A model generated the notes under the pieces. It made no database searches and was not told where the DNA came from. It worked only from the letters and a program-made list of their open reading frames with translations. This document shows positions 56,764-64,000 of a stretch of 64,000 nt of DNA, piece by piece. The stretch comes from Methylobacterium sp. NEAU K (GTDB lineage Bacteria; Pseudomonadota; Alphaproteobacteria; Rhizobiales; Beijerinckiaceae): the NCBI RefSeq assembly GCF_030700285.1, contig NZ_JAUYZJ010000028.1:1-64000 (forward strand), written 5' to 3'. The position numbers were made by a program, and so were the translations under genes. The first letter of the stretch is position 1. Each line of letters opens with the position of its first letter.

Positions 56764-57159
56764 AGCGCGTCTGCCGGACGCAAGCAGCCTCTAGGCGTCG
56801 AGCTGCGTCCTGCAATCGCTGGAGCTGAAGCACCCCGATACGCCGCTGTCGCCGGCCGATCCCGACGGGATCCTGGCGGCGCAGTGCTGGGCGGGGCTGT
56901 CTGCGACGCAATGGTGTTCACCGTCTTCGAGCGCCAGCGGGAGGAGGAGGCTCGAAGCGAGCCGTGGCTCGCCAGCCAGAGCCGCCCGGGACTCGGTGCC
57001 CTATCCGCAGACCCTCACCGATCGCGTCGTCCGGGCGTGGAGGCCGGGCTCCGTCAGCCGGTGCCATTGCCGCGGCCCGCAACTCGGCCTAGCTCCTGCG
57101 CGGCCCCAAGAGCCAGCGCGGCGCCCGCCGCGATCGACACGGACGGAGACACCCCCCAT
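56764..57159. other. 396-base gap with a possible decayed gene
   Basis: Plus-strand stretches look protein-like in two different frames: LELKHPDTPLSPADPDGIL at about 56820, then VFTVFERQREEEARSEPWL at about 56911. They would join only by a frameshift. No intact gene is supported. The promoter for the SRPBCC gene should be at the right end. Confidence 0.3.
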
Positions 57160-57645
57160 ATGCCCTTCGCTTTCTGCCGGCCCCTGCCCCTCGCCGCCCT
57201 GGCGCTCGCCGCCGCCACCGTGCCGGGCCATGCCCTGGAGGTGACGCGCTCGGCCGACATCTCCGCGCCCCCGGCCAAGGTCTGGCAGACGATCGGCGAC
57301 TTCTGCGGCATCGGCGACTGGCACCCGGCGATCGAGAAATGCGCGCTCTCCGACAAGGACGGCATGAAGGTGCGCACCCTCAGCCTGAAGGGCGGCGGCA
57401 CCCTCAAGGAGGAGCAGGTCTCCCGGGACGACAAGGTGATGAGCTACACCTACACGATCCTGGAGGGCCCGCTGCCGGTCTCGGATTACAAGTCGACGCT
57501 CTCGGTGGCCCCCGAGGGCTCGGGCTCGAAGGTGACCTGGAGCGGCACCTTCAACGCCAAGGGCGCCCCCGACACCGTCGCGGTCGACGCGATCCAGGGC
57601 ATCTACGAATCCGGCCTGAAGGCGCTGTCCGACAAGGCCAAGTAG
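57160..57645 (+). CDS. secreted SRPBCC (polyketide cyclase-like) protein
   Basis: A 161-residue exported protein with a signal peptide (about 1-26, ends GHALEV) and a START/SRPBCC fold: SADISAPPAKVWQTIGDFCG, IGDWHPAIEKCALS, LEGPLPVSDYKSTLSV and the amphipathic C-terminal helix GIYESGLKALSDKAK. Members bind hydrophobic ligands; no catalytic role is clear. ATG at 57160. Confidence 0.85.
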   Translation: MPFAFCRPLPLAALALAAATVPGHALEVTRSADISAPPAKVWQTIGDFCGIGDWHPAIEKCALSDKDGMKVRTLSLKGGGTLKEEQVSRDDKVMSYTYTILEGPLPVSDYKSTLSVAPEGSGSKVTWSGTFNAKGAPDTVAVDAIQGIYESGLKALSDKAK

Positions 57646-57763
57646 GTAGCCAAATAGGCGGCCTCACGGTCTCGGGAGCGGGGCGCCGGGGCGATTGACC
57701 CACCGCCAAGCTCGGCCCAAAACCGGGGCGGCGCAGCCTTTGCGCCCCCACAGGATTTCCGCC

Positions 57764-58102
57764 GTGCCCGCGTCCCGTCTCCCGATGAGCCTCAGCCTCG
57801 CCATCCTCGCGGCCGCCGCGCTCGGCGCCTGCCAGCAGCGCGCCGCGGGGCCCGGCGTTGCGGCGGCGGCGCCTCCGCCGGTCGCCCCGGTGGTCCTGCC
57901 CGCGGGCAGCGGCTGCGGCCCCGAGATCGCCCGCACGCAGGCGATCGTCGCCAGCGACGTGGCTTCCGGCAACCTCAACCAGCCGGTGGGCGACCGCTTC
58001 AACGCCGACCTCGCCCAGGCGGGTGCGGCATGCGCCGCCGGCAAGTCCGGCGAGGCGCTGCATCTCCTCGCGGCTGCCAAGAGCCGCTACGGCTACCGCT
58101 GA
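57764..58102 (+). CDS. small alanine-rich lipoprotein
   Basis: A 112-residue lipoprotein with signal MPASRLPMSLSLAILAAAAL and the lipobox GACQQ at about 24. A Pro/Ala-rich linker follows, then GCGPEIARTQAIVASDVASG and the end CAAGKSGEALHLLAAAKSRY. The GTG at 57764 has AGGA eight bases before it; an ATG at 57785 is the alternative. Function unknown; similar short proteins occur in Methylobacterium. Confidence 0.75.
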   Translation: MPASRLPMSLSLAILAAAALGACQQRAAGPGVAAAAPPPVAPVVLPAGSGCGPEIARTQAIVASDVASGNLNQPVGDRFNADLAQAGAACAAGKSGEALHLLAAAKSRYGYR

Positions 58103-58110
58103 GCGCGACG

Positions 58111-58142
58111 GCCGGTCCTGATCCATCACGCGCAGGACCGGC
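58111..58142. terminator. possible bidirectional terminator
   Basis: GCCGGTCCTG and CAGGACCGGC, perfect 10-base arms, 12-base loop, between the convergent lipoprotein gene and fdhE. There is no T-tract on either side. Confidence 0.4.
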
Positions 58143-58179
58143 GCCATCGCCTTGAGGGAACTGCCGTTTCGGCCCCAGC

Positions 58180-59151
58180 CTAGATCACGAACAGCAGGTT
58201 CAGCCCGGCGCGCCGAAACCCGTCCTCGGCGATCTTGAGGTCGAGCCCGTAGGAGGCGATGTCGTCCGCCACGGGATCGAGTCCGGGTGCCTGGTGCTGG
58301 TGCAGGTGCTTGATGTAGCTGTGGCAGGTCGTGCAGGTCTCGACCTGGACGTCCTTGGAGACCTCATCCAGCCCGTAATAGCTGATGCCCTCCCCCGAGC
58401 CGCAGGCGGTGCAGCGGATCCGGACGTGGTTCCAGTAGGTGCCGCAGAGCGAGCAGCTCAGGTACCGGGCCTTGTCGGCCGGGGTCCAGCTGACCACCAC
58501 GCTGGCGACCGGCGCGCCGCCACAGCACGGGCAGACCCCGTCGGCGACAGGCTTCAGAGTCTTCGCGTCGAGGCGCGCCGCAGCCTCGGCGAAACGGACC
58601 TGCAGCGCCGCCGCGACGAACACGCATTCGGCGATCCGGTCGACCGGGAGCGCGCCCTCGAAGACCTGCACGGCAAGGTCGAGCCGATCCTCCCGGGACG
58701 CCGCCAGCAGGCCGGACCGCGCCGCTTGCGACGCCTCCGGCGCCGCCGACAGGTCGAGTTCGGCGAGCAGCGCGGTGAGGCAGCCGTCGAAGCCCGGATC
58801 CGCCTCCAGCGTATGCCGCGACAGGAGCGGCATGCCGTGCTCGGCGCGCAGCGCCAGGTCGGCCCGGTCCGGCGCCGCAGGGGGCGGACAGGTCGCCTGG
58901 ACGACAGCCTGCGCCCGCGCGACCGCGGCGACGAACAGGAGATAGGCCTCCAGCGGATGCCCGGGGGCGGCAGCCCTCAGGCGCGCGGCCCGGTCGGCGA
59001 ACAGCGTCCCGGGCTCCGGCAGGCGCACGAACGGGACCGAACCCGAAATCCCGATCTTATCGGGATCGGGCTTCAGCTCGCTGAAATCCCGCCGCCGGGA
59101 TTTCGGCTCAGCTGGCGGGGGCGCGGGGGCGCGCTTGAAGAAACGGGCCAC
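58180..59151 (-). CDS. fdhE: formate dehydrogenase accessory protein FdhE
   Basis: Cytosolic protein required for maturation of FdnGHI/FdoGHI-type formate dehydrogenases, binding iron and interacting with the alpha subunit. Four rubredoxin-like pairs are seen in the C-terminal half: CPCCGG, CSLCGTYW, CTACGSG and CTTCHSY. The N-terminal half is helical. It follows fdoI directly: the fdoI stop TGA is followed by TTG and then GTG; GTG at 59151 is chosen, TTG at 59154 is possible. Proper place in the operon supports the call. Confidence 0.93.
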   Translation of the reverse strand: MARFFKRAPAPPPAEPKSRRRDFSELKPDPDKIGISGSVPFVRLPEPGTLFADRAARLRAAAPGHPLEAYLLFVAAVARAQAVVQATCPPPAAPDRADLALRAEHGMPLLSRHTLEADPGFDGCLTALLAELDLSAAPEASQAARSGLLAASREDRLDLAVQVFEGALPVDRIAECVFVAAALQVRFAEAAARLDAKTLKPVADGVCPCCGGAPVASVVVSWTPADKARYLSCSLCGTYWNHVRIRCTACGSGEGISYYGLDEVSKDVQVETCTTCHSYIKHLHQHQAPGLDPVADDIASYGLDLKIAEDGFRRAGLNLLFVI

Positions 59152-59154
59152 CAA

Positions 59155-59877
59155 TCAGGATCCGCGCTTGTCCACCGCACCGCGGCGTGCCCTGGCCCCG
59201 GCGATCTGCCGGAACCACTTGCGGTGATGCCGGTAGGCCCAGCCGCCGGTCACCGTGCCGCGCACCATGGCCCGCCCGGTGCCGCGCACCCAGATGCCGG
59301 CGTAGACGTGGACCACGATGATGGCGATGGCGATCACGGCGGCCAGCGAGTGGGCGAGGAGCGCCCACCGCTGGGTCTCGATGGAGGTGAGGCCGCCGAA
59401 ATAGGTGTTCCAGATCACGAGGCCGGTGACGAACATCACGGCGATCAGCGCGGTCTGCCCCCAGAACACGCCCTTCTGGCCGGCATTGTACTTGCCGAGC
59501 TCCGGCAGCCGGTCCTCCCGGTTGGTGACCACGTCGCCGATGTGCTTGGTCCACTCGACATCGTCCTTGTTGGGGATGTTGAGCTTCCAGAAGCGCACGA
59601 ACAGCAGGACGAAGCTGACGGCGAGCGCGACGCCGAACCACGGGTGGATCGCCCGGGTCGCCTGCCCGCCGCCGAACAGGCCGGTCAGCGAGAACAGGTA
59701 GGGCGTGAACATCGCCAGCCCCGACAGGGTCAGCAGGGTGAACAGGATCGCGGTGATCCAGTGGTTCACCCGCTGGAGCCCGGTGTAGCGCGGGACATAC
59801 ATCACCTCCGGCGCCTCGGCCTTGGCGTGATGCAGGGGACGGGCCTCGCCGTCCCGGATATCGCTCTGGATCGTCAT
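59155..59877 (-). CDS. fdoI: formate dehydrogenase cytochrome b556 (gamma) subunit
   Basis: Membrane di-heme cytochrome b subunit that passes electrons from formate to quinone. It has 240 residues and four helices with heme His candidates in RVNHWITAILF, ATRAIHPWFGVAL, WALLAHSLAAVIAIAI and IVVHVYAGIWVRG. The C-terminal tail is basic. It is separated from fdoH by 104 bases that contain a strong hairpin, an unusual spacing for subunits of one enzyme. Confidence 0.94.
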   Translation of the reverse strand: MTIQSDIRDGEARPLHHAKAEAPEVMYVPRYTGLQRVNHWITAILFTLLTLSGLAMFTPYLFSLTGLFGGGQATRAIHPWFGVALAVSFVLLFVRFWKLNIPNKDDVEWTKHIGDVVTNREDRLPELGKYNAGQKGVFWGQTALIAVMFVTGLVIWNTYFGGLTSIETQRWALLAHSLAAVIAIAIIVVHVYAGIWVRGTGRAMVRGTVTGGWAYRHHRKWFRQIAGARARRGAVDKRGS

Positions 59878-59901
59878 CGGCCTTCACTCGCCTGATGCGG
59901 C

Positions 59902-59937
59902 GCCGGCCCCACGCCTCGATGGAAGCGTGGGGCCGGC
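59902..59937 (-). other. strong hairpin between fdoH and fdoI
   Basis: Perfect 13-base arms GCCGGCCCCACGC/GCGTGGGGCCGGC with a 10-base loop, in the 104-base intercistronic gap. No U-tract follows in the mRNA. It could be a partial terminator or an mRNA-stability element that sets the ratio of gamma to alpha/beta subunits. Confidence 0.55.
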
Positions 59938-59981
59938 TATCGAACTCAAGATATGGGAGGCCGGACGCGCCGGCCCATCCG

Positions 59982-60926
59982 TCAGTGCGGCCGGGCCTCG
60001 CCGCCGTTCTCGATGCCGCCCTCGCGGCGCTTGACCGAGTCGTACTCGATCGCCTCTTCCTCTTCCTCGGGCACGACCTCGTTGGGGCCGGCCGTCACGT
60101 AGTGGAAGAAGCCCGCCACCGCGGCGAAGCCCATCGCGGCGAGCCCGAACACCTTGGCACCGCCCTTCCAGAAGGCGACGAGCGGCGAGATCTTCGGGTC
60201 GTTCGGCAGGCCCGCGTAGAGGCTCGGCTTGTCGGCATGGTGCAGCACGTACATGACGTGCGTGCCGCCGACGCCGGCCGGGTCGTAGAGGCCCGCCTGC
60301 GCGAAGCCGCGCGACTTCAGGTCCTCGACGCGGGTCTCGGCCTGCTCGATCATCGCCTGCTTGGTGCCGAACATGATCGAGCCGGTCGGGCACGCCTTGG
60401 CGCAGGCCGGGGCCTGCCCCACCGCGACCCGGTCTGAGCACAGGGTGCACTTGTACGCCTTGTGGTCGGTCTGGCTGATGCGCGGGATGTTGAACGGGCA
60501 GCCCTTCACGCAGTAGCCGCAGCCGATGCAGTTCTCCTCGATGAAGTCGACGATGCCGTTGGAATACTGCACGATCGCGCCCGGCGACGGGCACGCCTTG
60601 AGGCAGCCCGGCTCGGTGCAGTGCATGCAGCCGTCCTTGCGGATCAGCCATTCGAGGTGGTTGGTCTCCGGGTTCTCGTACTCGGTGAACCGCATCAGGG
60701 TCCACGACTTCGGCGTGAGGTCGTGGGGGTTGTCATAGACGCCACGGTTGATGCCGATGTCGTCGCGCAGGTCGTTCCACTCCTCGCAGGCCGACTGGCA
60801 GGCCTTGCAGCCGATGCACTTCGACACGTCGATGAGCTTGGCGACCTCCACCTGGCGGCGGATCTCCGGCGGCGTCTCCGTCGAGGCGGAGCGCTGGCGG
60901 ATATCGAGGGAGCTGTAATCGGCCAT
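59982..60926 (-). CDS. fdoH: formate dehydrogenase iron-sulfur (beta) subunit
   Basis: Electron-transfer subunit with four 4Fe-4S clusters linking the molybdenum/tungsten site to the cytochrome b subunit. It has 314 residues: CIGCKACQSACEEWN (about 37-51), CMHCTEPGCLKACPSPGA, CIGCGYCVKGCPFN and CTLCSDRVAVGQAPACAKAC. A C-terminal membrane helix (about 258-278) anchors it on the periplasmic side as in E. coli FdnH. The ATG at 60926 is 14 bases after the fdoG stop, with GGGGAG as ribosome-binding site. Confidence 0.95.
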   Translation of the reverse strand: MADYSSLDIRQRSASTETPPEIRRQVEVAKLIDVSKCIGCKACQSACEEWNDLRDDIGINRGVYDNPHDLTPKSWTLMRFTEYENPETNHLEWLIRKDGCMHCTEPGCLKACPSPGAIVQYSNGIVDFIEENCIGCGYCVKGCPFNIPRISQTDHKAYKCTLCSDRVAVGQAPACAKACPTGSIMFGTKQAMIEQAETRVEDLKSRGFAQAGLYDPAGVGGTHVMYVLHHADKPSLYAGLPNDPKISPLVAFWKGGAKVFGLAAMGFAAVAGFFHYVTAGPNEVVPEEEEEAIEYDSVKRREGGIENGGEARPH

Positions 60927-60940
60927 GATGTCAGCTCCCC

Positions 60941-63900
60941 TCAGGCGACCGCGTCGGACGGAGGCGTGGTCGGCTCGATGTTCACGAGCCAGGCCTTGAA
61001 CTCCGGCGTCTCGGTGTTCGCGTCGCCCACAACGGGCGTCAGCGAGTTCGGGTGCCATCCTTTCTTGGTCAGGCCCATGAACCCCCAGTGCTGCGGGATG
61101 CCCACCACGTGGACGGGCTTGCCGTCACAGATCAGCGGCTTGATCCGCTTCGTCACGACCGCCTTGGCCTTGAGCGAGCCGCGCTTCGACCAGACCCGGA
61201 CCCAGCCGCCCTTGGTGATGCCCTTCTCACGGGCGAGTTCCTCCGAGATCTCCACGAAGGCCTCCGGCTGGAGGATCGCGTTGATCCGGGCGTGCTTGGT
61301 CCACTGGTGGAAGTGCTCGGTCAGGCGGTAGCTCGTCGCCGCGTAGGGGAACTCCTTCACGTCGCCGAGATCGGCTAGGTCGTCCTTGAAGATGCGGGCC
61401 GCCGGGGCGCCCTTGATCTTCGGGAAGGCGACGTTGGCTACGGGAGACTCGAACGGCTCGTAATGCGTCGGGAACGGCCCGTCGCGCATCAGGCCGCGGG
61501 TCCACAGGCGGGCGACGCCCTCTTGGTTCAGGATGAACGGCCCCACGCCCTTATCGGGCGCGACGGTGACGCCGTAATCCGGCACGTCGAAGCCGATCCA
61601 CTGCTTGCCGTTCCACTCGATGAGCTTCTTCTTCTCCGACCAGGGCCGCCCCTCCGGGTCGCAGGACGCCCGGTTGTAGAGCACGCGCCGGTTGGCCGGC
61701 CACGCGAAGGCCCAGTTCGGCGCGATGCCGCGGTCGCCGGGATCATTGTTGTCCCGGCGGGCCATGGTGTTGCCCTTCTCGGTGTAGCAGCCCGAGTAGA
61801 TCCAGCACCCGCAGGCGGTGGTCCCGTCGTCCTTGAGCTGGGCGAAGCCGTCGACCTGCTTGCCCGCCGGGATGATCGCCCCGTTGAGATCCGGCGTCGG
61901 CGCCACCGTGTAGCCGTTCAGCTCACGGGCGAGTTCCGTCGGCGTCGGCGATTCGGCGATCGCGTAGTCCCATTTCAGGTTGACGATCGGGTCCGGGAAC
62001 GCGCCGCCATCCTTCTGGTAGGCCGCCTTCATGCGGAGGAAGATCCCCGACATGATCTCGATATCCGAGCGGCACTCGCCCGGCGCATCCTGCGCCTGCC
62101 AATGCCACTGCAGCCAGCGGCTGGAGTTCGAGAGCGAGCCCTCCTCCTCCACGAACAGGGTGGTCGGCAGCTCGAACACCTCGGTCTGGATCTGGGTCGG
62201 ATCGACGTCGTTGTACTCGCCGTGGTTCTCCCAGAAGCGGGCCGTCTCCGTCTTGAGCGGGTCCATCACCACGATGAACTTCATCTTGGAGAAGGCTTCC
62301 GTCATCTTGGCGCGGTTCGGGAACGACATCAGCGGGTTGAAGCCCTGGATGATGTAGCCCGTCATCTTGCCCTGCTTGGCGAGCTCGAACCCACGGAGGA
62401 CGTCGTAGGTCGGCACGTCGAGCTTGGGCAGGTAATCGTAGGCCCAGTCGTTCTCCTTGGTGGCGTGATCGCCCCACATCGCCTTCTGGAACGAGACGAA
62501 GAACTTGTTGTAGTTCTGCCAGTAGCTCGTCTGCCCCGGGCGCAGCGGCTTGAACTGCCGCTTGGCGATGTAGTCGCCGTAGGTCGGCTCTTTCTCCACC
62601 GGGAGGTTGAGATAGCCGGGGAGCAGGTTGCTCATCAGCCCGATATCGGTCAGCCCCTGGATGTTGGAGTGGCCGCGCAGCGCCTGCATGCCGCCGCCGA
62701 GCACGCCGATATTGCCCAGCAGCGTCTGGACGATGCACATCGAACGGATGTTCTGCGAGCCCTTGGAGTGGTGCGTCCAGCCGAGCGCGTAGAGCGAGGC
62801 CATGGACCGCTCGGGCGAGGCCGTCGTCGCCATCAGCTCGCAGACCTTCAGGAAGGTCTCCTTGGGCGAGCCGCAGATCGTCTCGACCATCTCGGGCGTG
62901 TAGATCGCGACGTGCTTCTTCAGGAGCTGCATCACGCAGCGCGGGTGCTGCATCGTCTCGTCGACCACGGCGTAGCCGTCGGGACCGATCTCGTAGTCCC
63001 AGGTGGTCTTGTCGTAATCGCGCTTGTCCGCGTCGTAGCCCGCGAACAGCCCCTCGCTGAAGTCGTAGCCCTCGCGGACCACGTACCCGGCGTTGGTGTA
63101 GGCGGCGACGTAGCGGTGCTGCAGCTTATCGTTGTCGAGCAGGTACTTGGCGACGCCCGACAGGAACGCGATGTCCGTCCCCTGCCGGATCGGGCAGTAG
63201 AGATCGGCCACCGACGCCGTGCGGGTGAAGCGCGGGTCGACGACGATGAGCTTGGCGTTGTTATGGGCCTTCGCCTCGACGACCCATTTGAAGCCGCACG
63301 GATGCGCCTCGGCGGCATTGCCGCCCATCACGGTGATCACGTCCGCGTGCTTGATGTCCATCCAGAGGTTGGTCATCGCACCGCGTCCGAAGGAGGGCGC
63401 CAAACTGGCGACCGACGGACCGTGTCAAACGCGGGCCTGGTTGTCGAATACCAGGGCCCCCATGCTGCGGACTGTCTTGTAGGTCAGCCACGCCGTCTCG
63501 TTGGTGGTGGCCGAGGCCCCCAGGAAGCCCATCGTCGTCCAGCGATTGACCGTGAGCTCCTCGTTCTTGGCCTTGAAGTTTTTGTCCCGATCCTCCTTCA
63601 GGAGCGTCGCGATCCGGTCCAGCGCGAAGTCCCAGGAGACGCGCTTGAACTCCGAGGCGCCGGGGGCGCGGTGGAGCGGGTACTTGGTGCGCGTCTCGGC
63701 GTGCACGAAGTCGAGCAGCGCCGAGCCCTTCGGACAGAGCGTGCCGCGATTGACCGGGTGATCGGGATCGCCCTCGATGTGCATCACCGAGGAGCGTGCG
63801 TTCTTGGAACGGTCCCCGAGGCTGTACAGGATGACGCCGCAGGCGACAGAGCAATACGGGCACGTATTGCGGGTCTCGCGCATCTGCGCGAGCTTGAACG

Positions 63901-64000
63901 GCCGCACCGCGGCCGCCATCGCCGGCTCGAGCCCGCCGAAGCCGAGCGCACCGAGCGAGCCGCCCGCAAGGCCGGCGCCGGCCCCCTTGAGCAGGCCACG
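60941..64000 (-). CDS. fdoG: formate dehydrogenase alpha subunit, selenocysteine-containing (partial at its N-terminus)
   Basis: Periplasmic molybdopterin enzyme of the FdnG/FdoG family that oxidises formate. The gene runs off the window, losing only about the first dozen residues with the twin arginine; the visible start LLKGAGAGLAGGSLGALGF is the hydrophobic part of a Tat signal. Next are CPYCSVACG with the 4Fe-4S Cys residues and EGDPDHPVNRGTLCPKG. At 63427-63425 an in-frame TGA replaces the catalytic Sec codon in the context QARV-U-HGPSVASLAPSF, identical in layout to E. coli FdnG, and the frame continues without a break to the stop at 60941 (about 1,020 codons visible). Other family features include MGGNAAEAHPCGFKW and ALRGHSNIQGLTDIGL. 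Without Sec readthrough the protein would stop after the first quarter. fdoH, fdoI and fdhE follow. Confidence 0.95.
63396..63413 (-). promoter_or_regulatory. bacterial SECIS element in fdoG
   Basis: Begins 11 bases after the UGA, the same spacing as in E. coli fdhF. In the mRNA it reads GG-U-CGCCA-GUU-UGGCG-CC: GG pairs with CC, a single U is bulged, five pairs follow, and the loop contains GU. The bulged U and the loop GU are the SelB-recognition features. Confidence 0.85.
63425..63427 (-). other. selenocysteine codon (UGA) of fdoG
   Basis: In-frame TGA between QARV and HGPSVAS, at the position of the catalytic Sec in FdnG/FdoG. Sequence on both sides is in the same frame and fully conserved. 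Confidence 0.92.

Noticed and set aside
60941..63919. fdoG read as two separate ORFs or as a pseudogene with a nonsense mutation
   Set aside because: Both pieces are in the same frame, the TGA is exactly at the catalytic Sec position and a SECIS stem-loop with canonical spacing follows.

Overview
The window looks like chromosomal DNA from a high-GC alphaproteobacterium of the order Hyphomicrobiales, most likely Methylobacterium or a close relative. This rests on the codon and base composition, an EcfG-type general stress sigma factor with a NepR-like domain, DUF465 and DUF1236 proteins, alternative complex III joined to a cytochrome c oxidase operon, and a FdnG/FdoG-type formate dehydrogenase. 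The genus assignment is an inference. I see no tRNA, rRNA, CRISPR array, insertion sequence, prophage or replication origin. It reads as ordinary core and metabolic chromosome with several unusual proteins.

Layout. 1-700: no convincing gene. 701-2758: phosphatidylserine decarboxylase, CDP-alcohol phosphatidyltransferase (PssA) and the mechanosensitive channel MscL. 2779-5427 (minus): a small protein, a secreted DUF1236 protein with a clear terminator, a natural NepR-sigma EcfG fusion and a class II glutamine amidotransferase. 5507-16918 (minus): one tightly overlapping operon with every subunit of alternative complex III (actA, actB, fused actC-actD, actE, actF), a small membrane protein, and an A2-type caa3 cytochrome c oxidase (CoxB with a heme c domain, CoxA, CoxC and a small subunit IV). 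Together these can carry electrons from quinol to oxygen. 17257-25028 (plus, with one small minus gene): a degenerate ABC-exporter-like protein that has lost its ATPase motifs, a YafK-like L,D-transpeptidase-fold protein, a metallo-beta-lactamase-fold hydrolase, a tiny membrane protein, an NDUFA9-like protein and a nucleotide-sugar epimerase/reductase.

25114-35153: a divergent acyl-CoA catabolic island. The minus arm is nitronate monooxygenase-like, enoyl-CoA hydratase, IclR regulator and family III CoA-transferase. The plus arm is a FadB-like bifunctional enzyme, thiolase and two acyl-CoA dehydrogenases in the order of the pim (pimelate/dicarboxylate) operon. Two matching palindromes in the shared promoter are probable IclR operators. 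35460-41231: a TPR lipoprotein, purK-purE, two small DUF465 proteins and propionyl-CoA synthetase. 41462-48916: a ribbon-helix-helix protein with a PHB-depolymerase-like esterase, a secreted phospholipase-A2-fold protein, an Old Yellow Enzyme, a DUF2233 protein, a glycine-rich secreted protein, and an MFS transporter paired with an amidohydrolase. 48995-58102: a YjfB-like small protein, an XRE-cupin regulator divergent from an omega-aminotransferase, a PRISE-type reductase, an M20 peptidase, a LysR regulator divergent from a second nitronate monooxygenase-like gene, an L,D-transpeptidase, an SRPBCC protein and a small lipoprotein.

58180-64000 (minus): formate dehydrogenase fdoG-fdoH-fdoI-fdhE. 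fdoG runs off the right edge and contains an in-frame TGA with a textbook bacterial SECIS stem-loop, so it is a selenoprotein and not a broken gene. Formate oxidation here and the act-cox operon could both feed the same aerobic quinone pool, though no sequence evidence shows they are co-regulated.
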